Shown here: positions 28,301 through 35,766 of the stretch, in pieces
Numbering within the stretch: the stretch's first letter is position 1
Layout of the letters: each line of letters starts with the position of its first letter
NCBI GenBank assembly: GCA_964631835.1
Contig: CAZWAD010000002.1
Coordinates: 1 to 64,000 of the forward strand
DNA from: Bog-950 sp964631835
GTDB lineage: Bacteria; Bacteroidota; Bacteroidia; Chitinophagales; LD1
DNA length: 64,000 nucleotides
Direction: 5' to 3'
Program-made: the position numbers and the translations under genes
Notes under the pieces: generated by a model
What the model saw: the letters and a program-made list of their open reading frames with translations, nothing else
Databases searched by the model: none
Told to the model about the DNA's origin: nothing

Positions 28301-29597
28301 AGTTTACAGCAGAATCAACATTGCCTGTTGCTGCACTTGCACTCCACGTAAAAGTAAAAGGAGCTACACCTGTTGAAGTAACCCTTACTTTGCCATTGTT
28401 TGCACCGTTGCAGGTTGCATGGGTTACAGCTGGAGTAATCGTTAAGTCGGTTACGTTTACAGTTATGGTATCGCGCTTGGGGCATGCCCCGCCACTGAGC
28501 GAAACCACATAAGTAGTAGTTACCGAAGGGCTCACATTTACGCTCGTGCCCGTTCCGATAACCGTTCCTGAAATGGTTCGCCAGGTAACAGCGCCCGGCC
28601 CGGGAATGGGAGTTCCGGTAACCGTTGCAGTAAGCGTAGTGGGCGTACCGGGACAGCCGTTTACATCCGGCCCGGCTGCAATACTCGAATTATCAACTTG
28701 TACAATAACCGTATCGGTGCCGCTGCAAATGCCCCCGTCAGTAACCGTAATAACATAGTTTGTAGTAACCACCGGATTGGCAGTGGGATTCGGAATGGTG
28801 GGATTTGAAACCGTATTTGCTCCGGTGTTGGGAGTCCACAGTATGTTGTAATCATTGATATTCTGATAACAATAATTGAAACGCACATTAGGTCGAATGG
28901 TAGAAACATTAGGAGGTAAAGCCGTATTGCAAAGGTCACTTCCACCTGTTAAGAATAAATAGCTGTTAAAGGCAGTAGTAGTACATTGGGCTTTGTTGTT
29001 TTGGTTGCCCCAGGTGGAAGGATTGTACCAGCATATATCTATTACAATATTCGATACACCGTCCCAGGCAAAGGGGGTAGTCAGAACAAAACTATTCAGC
29101 CAGGCAGACTGGGGCTGATAAGGAATTCCCGGGGCATAAACAGTAGTCAGGTTATTTTCCCAGTTGTTTAAGCTGGTAGCATTGGTGCAGCCCATTTTAA
29201 TAGTAAAATTTTGCAGGAACGCATTGCTGTTGAAAATAGCAATATTGAAAGCAACCACCCTGATTACGCAAGGCCCCCCTAATGCTCCGTTAAGTTCGCT
29301 GGCAAGATAAAGCATCTGGTTTCTGGCGCTTCGTTCAAAGTTTCCCAGCAGCGTAGGTGCTGTGGCAAACGTGCCGGGTTGGGCGGTGGTTCCCGAGCCG
29401 ATGGGCGTTGCCTGGTTATTTCCCGGACATGATGCTGTAAGCCCGCAGGTGTTAGGTGTAACACTGGCATTCAACTGCACCTGCTGCCCCGGGCAGATGA
29501 TTAAAGGTGCGCCCGTAGCATTTACGTTGATAGTGCATTGTGCAAATAACTCATTGCAGGCAGCAAACCACACCAGTATCCAGAAAATCCGTTTCAT
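25365..29597 (-). CDS. Giant secreted SprB-repeat protein with CHU_C (gliding-type) T9SS C-terminal domain
   Basis: A 1410-residue predicted cell-surface protein. It has a signal peptide (KRIFWILVWFAACNELFAQ) and an N-terminal Cys-containing module (about residues 22-300) with the phrases NFTIKMGCTNATSLNNW and WDGVSNIVIDICWYNPS. A PKD/Ig-like segment follows at about 300-380. Then come about eleven SprB-like repeats of about 77 residues (383-1230), each with a Cys-x-Gly start, an internal GGT.xYTYxW and an end VTVTDxNxC. The C-terminal CHU_C sorting domain has PNSFSPNGDGNNDKWMIYGY, IFNRWGEKVFETRNPFDGWD and the terminal SRVGSISLLR. Such proteins use T9SS and act in adhesion or gliding in studied relatives. 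No PorP/SprF gene lies next to this copy. On the minus strand, TACATTTG at 29628-29635 could be its -7 element. Confidence 0.93.
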   Translation of the reverse strand: MKRIFWILVWFAACNELFAQCTINVNATGAPLIICPGQQVQLNASVTPNTCGLTASCPGNNQATPIGSGTTAQPGTFATAPTLLGNFERSARNQMLYLASELNGALGGPCVIRVVAFNIAIFNSNAFLQNFTIKMGCTNATSLNNWENNLTTVYAPGIPYQPQSAWLNSFVLTTPFAWDGVSNIVIDICWYNPSTWGNQNNKAQCTTTAFNSYLFLTGGSDLCNTALPPNVSTIRPNVRFNYCYQNINDYNILWTPNTGANTVSNPTIPNPTANPVVTTNYVITVTDGGICSGTDTVIVQVDNSSIAAGPDVNGCPGTPTTLTATVTGTPIPGPGAVTWRTISGTVIGTGTSVNVSPSVTTTYVVSLSGGACPKRDTITVNVTDLTITPAVTHATCNGANNGKVRVTSTGVAPFTFTWSASAATGNVDSAVNLQPGVYSISVSDANGCSGSATAQVTEPSPVSLNPATITNTTCFGGSNGSITVNPTGGTPGYTYQWSGGLPPNQTVSSLQSGSYQVTVRDANQCSVTGSMTVAQPPQIVFSAATIQDVRCFNGNTGRITVNVSGGAGGYTYSWSHNAGLNSATASNLMSGNYTVDVTDGAGCSVSASYTVSQPANGLTFNASSITNVTCFGGSDGAATVNPTGGVTPYNYLWTPSGQTTQTANGLSAQTYTVVVTDDSLCTATTSVVVNQPSQTSITGNVTNVSCNGDSDGAIDITVTNGVPAFTFLWSTGATTQNVASLIDGGYQVTVTDNTNCTQSASFTVTEPTLLILNAPAITHVLCNGANTGSITANPSGGTGAYTYTWNPSGSAQTISLLAAGNYSVTVRDANNCSVTAAYSVTEPAAPLAFGSPVITHVLCNGLATGSITVSVTGGTGAYSYSWSNGSINSPTVSSLTAGSYTVTVTDANSCTETATHTISEPPAITFGVQNITNVSCFGYNDGSALVSPTGGTGNFNYTWNGVAGSNPQSNLTAGNYIVVVTDGNSCTASTTVVITQPGFFNVSLTTEDATCFSASNGNITATPTGGTSPFFYSWSNGDVNQSAAGLRANSYSVTVTDNNGCSVSSSAVVNEPGEIFFTPYATQVKCPGDKNGTISVTATGGTPPYNYSATQDGVNFIFATNDTIRGLASGTYTVILADNNGCTLTRNVFVPAPVSDEFIYTTDSTSCYGAQYDDGAIHIEGTTVQNMPYTFGVDGGAQSYSGDLYNLSAGNHVVKAVNFWGCSTTIPVIIPEPVQGVAGIIPSDTVIQLGESIPLYSTFSPYSLSSIISYMWQPATGLSCSDCPNPVVSSYSRMTQYTLTITYNNNCMASTSARIQIVSEPDAYVPNSFSPNGDGNNDKWMIYGYNIKTVDLKIFNRWGEKVFETRNPFDGWDGTYKGTLQNPAVFVYEAEITFLDDKKASRVGSISLLR

Positions 29598-29728
29598 CTA
29601 ATAGTTCCTTTCCGCAAAAATAACGCGCAAATGTATCATAAATACAGGCACGGCTCGTACCATGTATTGACAACTTTCAGAGGGTATCTGTTGCATGGTT
29701 CTGTCATTTTACAATTCCGATAATTGAT

Positions 29729-29736
29729 TAGGTTTG
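29729..29736 (+). promoter_or_regulatory. Candidate -7 promoter element of icd
   Basis: TAGGTTTG is a perfect match to TAnnTTTG, 30 bp before the preferred icd start. An imperfect -33 box (TTTT, 29707-29710) lies 18 nt upstream. The call is by motif only. Confidence 0.4.
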
Positions 29737-29766
29737 CCCGCTTCATGTAATAAAACAAGAGATATT

Positions 29767-31095
29767 ATGGCAGAAAAAATCACGATTAGCCGCGGGAAAC
29801 TGAAAGTCCCTAACCAACCTATTGTTCCGTTTATTGAAGGAGACGGAACAGGACCCGATATCTGGCGGGCTTCGGTGCGGGTATTGGATGCGGCAGTTGA
29901 AAAAGCATATAAAGGCAAGCGCAAAATTGAATGGAAAGAAGTATTGGCTGGCGAAAAAAGCTTTAAACAAACCGGCAACTGGCTACCCGATGAAACCCTC
30001 GATGCTTTCCGCGAATACCTTGTAGGAATAAAAGGTCCTCTTACTACTCCCGTGGGCGGTGGTATCCGTTCGCTCAATGTGGCACTGCGCCAAATTCTTG
30101 ACCTATATGTATGCCTCCGTCCTGTTCGGTATTATAATGGGACCCCATCCCCGGTAAAAAGTCCTGAGAAGGTGAACATGGTTATCTTCCGCGAAAACAC
30201 TGAAGACATCTACGCGGGTATCGAGTTCGTTGGCGGCAGTGGGGAAGCAGCTACAGTTCTTCGCTTCCTGAAAAACAAATTTGAAAAAGACTACAGCAAA
30301 ATCCGCTTTGCCGATAAAAAGAAAGGCAAGGAGTATCTCAAAATTGCCAAGCTGAAAGATGACAGCCCCGAAAGCTGTGTGGGAATTGGCATTAAGCCGG
30401 TTTCCAAAATCGGTTCGCAGCGCTTAATCCGTTCTGCCATTGAATATGCTGTTAAAAACAAAAGCAAATCGGTTACGCTCGTTCATAAAGGCAACATCAT
30501 GAAATTTACCGAAGGCGCATTCCGCGATTGGGGTTACGCTTTGGCTGAAAAAGAATTTGCTGCCGAAACTTACACCTGGAATACCTGGGAAAAAACAAAA
30601 AAGGAGAAAGGAGAAAGCGTTGCGAACCTTGAAATGCAGGAAGCACAAAAGGCAGGTAAAGTAATTATAAAAGATTCAATTGCCGATATTACCCTGCAGC
30701 AGGTGCTAACCCGCCCTGAAGATTTTGATGTAATTGCCACCCTTAATTTGAATGGCGATTATTTGAGCGATGCACTGGCTGCCCAAGTAGGCGGAATTGG
30801 AATTGCTCCCGGAGCAAACATTAACTATGTTACCGGTCATGCCATTTTTGAAGCTACTCACGGAACTGCTCCCAAATATGCCGGACTTGATAAAGTTAAC
30901 CCCGGATCGGTTATTCTATCGGGTGCTATGATGTTTGAATACTTTGGCTGGGATGAAGCCGCTAAACTCATTCATAGCGGGCTCGAAAAATCTATTGCCG
31001 GCAAGCGCGTAACTTACGACTTTGCCCGCCTGATGGATGGCGCTACTGAAATCAAATGCAGCGAGTTTGCTGATGAGATTATCAGGAACTTTTAA
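29767..31095 (+). CDS. icd: NADP-dependent isocitrate dehydrogenase
   Basis: A 442-residue TCA-cycle enzyme that oxidises isocitrate to 2-oxoglutarate. The frame opens at a TTG (29734), but ATG 29767 gives MAEKITISRGKLKVPNQPIV, aligned with the E. coli-type start. Substrate residues are in LTTPVGGGIRSLNVALRQ, including the serine that E. coli AceK phosphorylates. FRENTEDIYAGIEF and VTLVHKGNIMKFTEGAFRDW follow. NADP preference is supported by Lys-Tyr in GTAPKYAGLDKVNPGSV and by Tyr and Arg in VTYDFARLMDGA. An insert (about residues 178-205, KKKGKEYLKIAKLKDDSPES) makes it slightly longer than the 416-residue E. coli enzyme. It is a single-gene unit, divergent from the 1410-aa adhesin. Confidence 0.95.
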   Translation: MAEKITISRGKLKVPNQPIVPFIEGDGTGPDIWRASVRVLDAAVEKAYKGKRKIEWKEVLAGEKSFKQTGNWLPDETLDAFREYLVGIKGPLTTPVGGGIRSLNVALRQILDLYVCLRPVRYYNGTPSPVKSPEKVNMVIFRENTEDIYAGIEFVGGSGEAATVLRFLKNKFEKDYSKIRFADKKKGKEYLKIAKLKDDSPESCVGIGIKPVSKIGSQRLIRSAIEYAVKNKSKSVTLVHKGNIMKFTEGAFRDWGYALAEKEFAAETYTWNTWEKTKKEKGESVANLEMQEAQKAGKVIIKDSIADITLQQVLTRPEDFDVIATLNLNGDYLSDALAAQVGGIGIAPGANINYVTGHAIFEATHGTAPKYAGLDKVNPGSVILSGAMMFEYFGWDEAAKLIHSGLEKSIAGKRVTYDFARLMDGATEIKCSEFADEIIRNF

Positions 31096-31109
31096 AATAC
31101 CTCCACCCC

Positions 31110-31189
31110 ATTAAACGGGGATTAAATACCGCAGAGCAAAATTGGCTTTTGCCTTTCAAAGTCCCCTTTAGGGGATTTAAGGGTTTTCA
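31110..31189. repeat. Dispersed palindromic element after icd
   Basis: It contains the hairpin CCCC-ATTAAAC-GGGG and then GTCCCCTTTAGGGGATTTAA, whose centre CCCCT-TT-AGGGG (31163-31174) is a perfect inverted repeat. A related copy in the opposite orientation lies at 44661-44692. The element sits between two converging genes and may act as a bidirectional terminator. Confidence 0.6.
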
Positions 31190-32860
31190 TCAGTTCTCAA
31201 ACACAACCACCTCCTCATGTTCATACCAGTTGCTGAAGTTCGACTGGTATTTATTCTCAATCGGTGTGCGCTTTACTTTCATGGTGGGTGTCAGCAAGCC
31301 GTTTTCAATCGTCCATTCTTCTTTTAACACTACCAGCTTTTGAACGCGTTCATGCTTCTCCAGTTCAGGATTTATGATGCCCAATGTTTTTGAAAGACTT
31401 TCTTTCAGGTACGTTTTGTCTTTGGCTTTGCCATCTGCCGATAGCACCACCAGCCCTATGGGTTGCGGCAGCGAAGCACCCACCACACATATTTGCTCTA
31501 CCAAATAGTTTTTCGAAATCTTCACTTCAATAGGAGCCGGTGCCACATACTTTCCTTTATCGGTTTTAAAGATTTCTTTAACGCGTCCTGTAATTTTCAA
31601 AAATCCATCCTCATCCAAAACGCCTCTATCACCCGTGTGGAGCCACCCGTCCTTTAAAGTAGCAGCAGTGAGTTCCGGTTCTTTATAGTATTCCACCATG
31701 GTACAAGGAACCTTAACTAAGATTTCTCCCACTTCGCTAAAACGAACTTCTACACCCGGCATGGGAATTCCCTGTGTGCCGAGTTTAAACTCCGGCCTGC
31801 GGTTGACATGCGACACCGCACAATTCTCAGTCATGGAATACACTTCTTCCAGTTCAACACCGAGCTTAGCCCACCAGGCAACGAGCGAGGGCGAAATGGG
31901 AGCCGAGCCGGTAAGGTAATGCTTGCACCGGTTAAGGCCGAGACCGGTCTTGATTTTTTTCCTAATGATATTGTTGATTCCGGGAATAGCCAGCAGAATG
32001 TTCAGCCGGCTTTGGGGCAGTTTGGCAAGTATGCCCATCTGGAATTTGGTCCATATCCGCGGAACGCCCAGGAACACCGTAGGCTGCGCTTCGGCCAGGT
32101 TTTTTACGAAAAGGTCGAGGCTTTCGGCAAACCATACTTCGCTGCCCGTGTAAAGCCCTACCATTTCAATCAGCATCCGCTCGGCAATATGCGAAAGCGG
32201 CAGGTACGAGAACAGGCGCTCTTTGCTGTCTTCGAGCTGCACAAAATCTTTAGCCATGGTGGCAGCCCACGAAAGGCTGCGGAAGGTATGAACCACACCC
32301 TTGGGGTTACCGGTTGTGCCGGAGGTATAGATGATGGTCATTACATCATCCATACTGCGGTTGGGGTAACCGGTAAGCGGTTTTTGCTGGTTCGCTAATC
32401 CGTCCCAGTAATGAAAACCCTCCTGCTTAGGCCCGTACCACGGAAAGCTAATGCACTGCACTCCGGCAGGCACACCGGCTTTCATAAAGCCCCAGTCATC
32501 GAGTTTGCCTACTAAAAGAATTTTTGCTTCGCTGTGTTTTAATACATAACCCAACGTATCGGCATTTACATTGGGGTAAACCGGTACCGATTCGTAGCCT
32601 GCCATCATTATCGCAAAATCGGCAATGAGCCAGTGCGCGCAGTTTTTTGATACCAGTGCAATTTTTGATTTTGGCGCAAGCCCGTACGATTGAAGCACTG
32701 CCGCCAGCGTTCGCACTTCCTGCCCGGCCTGTTTCCAGGTAAACTCCCGCCACTCACCGGCAACCGGCTGGCGCATGAACAATTTATCGGGGGTGGTTTG
32801 CTCCCAGTGGTAGAGCATTTCCAAAGGTGTGCGGAGGTTTTCTAATGATGGAGGATTCAT
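31190..32860 (-). CDS. AMP-dependent long-chain acyl-CoA synthetase
   Basis: A 556-residue adenylate-forming enzyme, a paralogue of the one at 2888-4681. The frame opens at 32950, but ATG 32860 gives MNPPSLENLRTPLEMLYHWE, a normal start. Motif A3 is MTIIYTSGTTGNPKGVVHTF (about residues 155-174), A5 EEVYSMTENCAVSH, A7 GWLHTGDRGVLDEDG and A8 ITGRVKEIFKTDKGKYVAP. The C-terminal lysine region is TPTMKVKRTPIE. It is shorter than the first paralogue (597 aa) mainly between A3 and A5. It is predicted to activate fatty acids; the chain length is unknown. A 42-bp tandem array lies about 130 bp upstream of its start. Confidence 0.92.
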   Translation of the reverse strand: MNPPSLENLRTPLEMLYHWEQTTPDKLFMRQPVAGEWREFTWKQAGQEVRTLAAVLQSYGLAPKSKIALVSKNCAHWLIADFAIMMAGYESVPVYPNVNADTLGYVLKHSEAKILLVGKLDDWGFMKAGVPAGVQCISFPWYGPKQEGFHYWDGLANQQKPLTGYPNRSMDDVMTIIYTSGTTGNPKGVVHTFRSLSWAATMAKDFVQLEDSKERLFSYLPLSHIAERMLIEMVGLYTGSEVWFAESLDLFVKNLAEAQPTVFLGVPRIWTKFQMGILAKLPQSRLNILLAIPGINNIIRKKIKTGLGLNRCKHYLTGSAPISPSLVAWWAKLGVELEEVYSMTENCAVSHVNRRPEFKLGTQGIPMPGVEVRFSEVGEILVKVPCTMVEYYKEPELTAATLKDGWLHTGDRGVLDEDGFLKITGRVKEIFKTDKGKYVAPAPIEVKISKNYLVEQICVVGASLPQPIGLVVLSADGKAKDKTYLKESLSKTLGIINPELEKHERVQKLVVLKEEWTIENGLLTPTMKVKRTPIENKYQSNFSNWYEHEEVVVFEN

Positions 32861-32987
32861 AAATATTTGGTTTAAGAAGGTTTGCCGAAAGTATTTATGT
32901 CGGGAAATTAGAAAAAATAAGCCGAGCGGAAGGAATGTCATAGCAAACATGACAGTTTAGAAGCATTAAAAGTGGATTGCAGGTTTT

Positions 32988-33330
32988 TACAATAGGGGCA
33001 TGAACGTTCAGAGTGGCATTGTCAAAACCTGCAATAGGGCTGCGAACATTCAGGGTGGCATTGTCAAAACTTACAATAGGGCTTTGAACATTCAGGGTGG
33101 CATTGTCAAAACTTACAATAAGGCTCTGAAAGTTCATGGTGGCATTGTCAAAACTTGCAGTATGGCTGCGAACCTTTAGGGGGGTATTGTCAAAACTTGC
33201 AATAGGGCCATGAAAGTTCGGGGTGGCATTGTCAAAACTTGCAATAGGGCTATGAAAGTTCAGGGGGGAATTGTCAAAACTTGAAATAGGGCTGCAGACG
33301 TTCAGGATGGCATTGTCAAAACTTGCAACG
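32988..33330. repeat. 42-bp tandem repeat array, about 8 units
   Basis: The anchor GTCAAAAC recurs exactly every 42 bp at 33021, 33063, 33105, 33147, 33189, 33231, 33273 and 33315, with degraded edges. Each unit carries a conserved GGCATTGTCAAAACTTGCAA and a palindromic core close to TGAACGTTCA. The units differ by several substitutions each. The period is a multiple of three, so one minus-strand frame stays open for 155 codons as a 14-residue repeat; this looks like a by-product. The array sits upstream of an acyl-CoA ligase (minus) and a small secreted protein (plus). Confidence 0.95.
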
Positions 33331-33423
33331 AGCGCTGCCCTGTTTACAACTTCCCGGGACATTACAAAAAATAAACTTCCAACTTCAAAAAGAGTTTATA
33401 CTTTTAGTTTCGAACACATCGCC

Positions 33424-33807
33424 ATGCGTAAACTGGTACTTGTTCCGTTGCTCATACTCGCGCTGACATCTTTTGCCGGTTGGGAAATGAAATTCTGCGA
33501 CTCGGTAGATGCTCAGGGAAACTGCACCGGTTCTTCCGAAGCCATCAATTTTTCACAGAAACAGCAGGTAAAAGTTTTACTCAGCAATGCGAAAGGTTTG
33601 CAAACCGGTAAAGTTTTTTTTGAAATCTGCTCATTCGATCCTAATACTTTCGTGGAAGAAGTTATCAGCACCGAAGAAGTAAAAACTGAAACTGCATCAA
33701 CTTTCACTTTATTAACCGTTACTTTTACCAAGGCAGGGCATTATCTCATCAAAGCCCGCGACTCTTATAAGGACTATATCACTTCGCGCGAGGTAGAAGT
33801 AAAATAG
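33424..33807 (+). CDS. Small secreted protein of unknown function
   Basis: A 127-residue protein. The frame opens inside the tandem array at 33271, but only ATG 33424 gives a coherent start with a signal peptide (MRKLVLVPLLILALTSFA, cleavage near AFAG/W). The mature part has one Cys pair (FCDSVDAQGNC) and a predicted all-beta Ig-like body (KVFFEICSFDPNTF, FTLLTVTFTKAGHYLIKARD). The final FTKAGHYLIKAR resembles the last strands of an Ig or CARDB-like domain. There is no T9SS tail. The family was not recognised; it is likely periplasmic or exported. Confidence 0.75.
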   Translation: MRKLVLVPLLILALTSFAGWEMKFCDSVDAQGNCTGSSEAINFSQKQQVKVLLSNAKGLQTGKVFFEICSFDPNTFVEEVISTEEVKTETASTFTLLTVTFTKAGHYLIKARDSYKDYITSREVEVK

Positions 33808-33900
33808 CACACCGGCCGGTTCCGAAAAGGGAACTTTATTCCAAACACCAGATTCGGTTATATTTTTTGTAACTTTAGCGTATGACTAAATGCGCGTACC

Positions 33901-35751
33901 ATGAATAAAATTTACATCCTCACTTTTACTGCTCTCCTTATACATACACAAACTTTAATGGCTCAGCCCGAAACTTACCGATGGTATTTTGGTATGAATG
34001 CGGGGCTTGATTTCAATAGCGGTGTACCGGTACCGGTTACCGATGGCGCCATGAACCAGGTGGAAGGCTGTTCCTCTATTGCCGACAGCACCGGTGCGCT
34101 TTTGTTTTATACCGATGGAGTTACCGTTTACACGCGCCAGCATACGGCAATGCCTAACTCGGGCGACCTCATGGGTGATATCTCAAGCACGCAAAGCGCG
34201 CAGATTGTTCCGCACCCCGGCAACGCCAGCCTGTATTATATTTTTACTGCCGATGCTGATGGAGGCCCTGATGGCTTCCGGTACTCAATGGTTGACCTTA
34301 CTTTGAATGGCGGACTGGGCGATGTAAGTGTGAAAAATATTTTGCTGAAGAATAATCCTACTGAAAAAATTACTGCCGTTGGCAACGCTGACGGCACCGG
34401 TATATGGGTAATGACTCACGATTGGGGAACAGATGCTTTTTATGCGTACCTCGTTACTGCTGCCGGTTTGGATACCACTCCGGTGATTAGCAACACGGGA
34501 ACTGTGCATAGTTTTTCCAATTTCCAGCACTGTTACGGTCAAATGAAATTTTCGCCCAACGGCCAGAAACTGGCACTCGGTATCGGCTACCAGTATATGT
34601 ACGAGCTTTTCGACTTTGATAACAGCACCGGTATAGTTTCGCACCCTATTACTTTCAATACCGGTTATACTTCGTATGGGCTGGAGTTTTCGGCTGACAA
34701 TACGAAAATGTACACCACCCGTTTCGATAATCTGAATGACGTTTACTATCTCGACCAGTTTGATTTGTCATCTGGTATTGACTCGGTAATTATTGCTTCG
34801 CAAATTACGCTCAGCAATGCCGATGGTATGCGTGCGTTGCAGTTAGGACCCGACAATAAAATTTACATGGCGAAGGCGTTTTCGTTTTACCTGGGCGTTA
34901 TCAATAACCCCGGGCTTTCGGGTGCTGCCTGCGATTTTCAGGATAACTCCGTTTTACTTGATAGCAGCTTTGGCGGGTTGAATCAGTCAGCACTTGGCTT
35001 ACCGGGTTTTATACAATCGTTCTTTAAGACGGCACCGGTGGCTGCTTTCACGGCAGATGATACAGTTATTTGCCCCGGTGTATGTATCAACTTCTCCAAT
35101 CTCTCGCTCAATGGTGCTACTGAATTTTACTGGCGCTTTCAGGGCGGTACTCCCGATACTTCAACGCAAGAAAACCCGCAGAATGTTTGCTATCCGGCAC
35201 CGGGTAACTTTCCGGTAATTCTTATTGCCGGTAATGGAAGCCGGTACGATACTTTGGTGGTGAGTAATTATGTTCATGTGCTGCCGCTTCCGCCAATTTC
35301 GCTCTCCGTAAATGGCGATACTATGCAGGTGTTTAATGGGGTCAGCTTTCAGTGGTATCTTAACGGGAACGCTATCAGTGGAGCTACTTCATCCTTGTAC
35401 GTTGCCGATTCGTTTGGAATTTATACTGTGGCTATTACCGACTCTAACGGATGCGAGGCAACTTCTACCGGTATAACTATTACCGGTGTTGAAAGTATTA
35501 CCGGTTCCGGTGAGCTTAAAATTTTTCCTGTTCCGGCTACAGATTATTTAAACATTACCACCGCAAACATTCGCAGTGATGATGCAAAAATCAGCATTCA
35601 TAATATTTTGGGTGAAACAATTTTTGAAACAACACCTGAATGGAAAAATGGAGCCCCCCGTATTAATGTCAGCACCTTAAATGCAGGATATTATTTTCTG
35701 CGATATGGAACCGGTTCCGGCAGCATAATCCGGAGGTTTATTAAGGAGTAA
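33901..35751 (+). CDS. T9SS type A sorted protein with propeller-like N-terminus and PKD domain
   Basis: A 616-residue secreted protein. The signal peptide is MNKIYILTFTALLIHTQTLMA. Residues about 25-370 match the propeller-like region often found in Bacteroidota T9SS proteins (RWYFGMNAGLDFNSGVPVPV, LLFYTDGVTVYTRQHTAMPN, YYIFTADADGGPDGFRYS). A PKD-like domain at about 378-460 has two cysteines (VICPGVCINFSNLS). An Ig-like segment covers about 465-535. The type A sorting domain (about 541-616: KIFPVPATDYLNITTAN through TLNAGYYFLRYGTGSGSIIRRFI) directs T9SS export and anchoring. The role is unknown. TATATTTT at 33859-33866 is a possible -7 element. It converges on aspS with 15 bp between. Confidence 0.88.
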   Translation: MNKIYILTFTALLIHTQTLMAQPETYRWYFGMNAGLDFNSGVPVPVTDGAMNQVEGCSSIADSTGALLFYTDGVTVYTRQHTAMPNSGDLMGDISSTQSAQIVPHPGNASLYYIFTADADGGPDGFRYSMVDLTLNGGLGDVSVKNILLKNNPTEKITAVGNADGTGIWVMTHDWGTDAFYAYLVTAAGLDTTPVISNTGTVHSFSNFQHCYGQMKFSPNGQKLALGIGYQYMYELFDFDNSTGIVSHPITFNTGYTSYGLEFSADNTKMYTTRFDNLNDVYYLDQFDLSSGIDSVIIASQITLSNADGMRALQLGPDNKIYMAKAFSFYLGVINNPGLSGAACDFQDNSVLLDSSFGGLNQSALGLPGFIQSFFKTAPVAAFTADDTVICPGVCINFSNLSLNGATEFYWRFQGGTPDTSTQENPQNVCYPAPGNFPVILIAGNGSRYDTLVVSNYVHVLPLPPISLSVNGDTMQVFNGVSFQWYLNGNAISGATSSLYVADSFGIYTVAITDSNGCEATSTGITITGVESITGSGELKIFPVPATDYLNITTANIRSDDAKISIHNILGETIFETTPEWKNGAPRINVSTLNAGYYFLRYGTGSGSIIRRFIKE

Positions 35752-35766
35752 GAAGGAAGTTGCGAA

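Noticed and set aside
31808..32398. 196-codon frame antisense to the second acyl-CoA ligase
   Set aside because: Shadow frame; the composition mirrors the ligase codons and contains no recognisable motif.
32895..33362. 155-codon minus-strand frame of a 14-residue repeat
   Set aside because: Open because the period is 42 bp. Variation between units is mostly non-synonymous while a DNA core is conserved, so a protein role is unlikely.
33271..33423. Longer start of the 127-aa secreted protein
   Set aside because: The extra 51 codons lie in the repeat array and would put the signal peptide in the middle of the protein.
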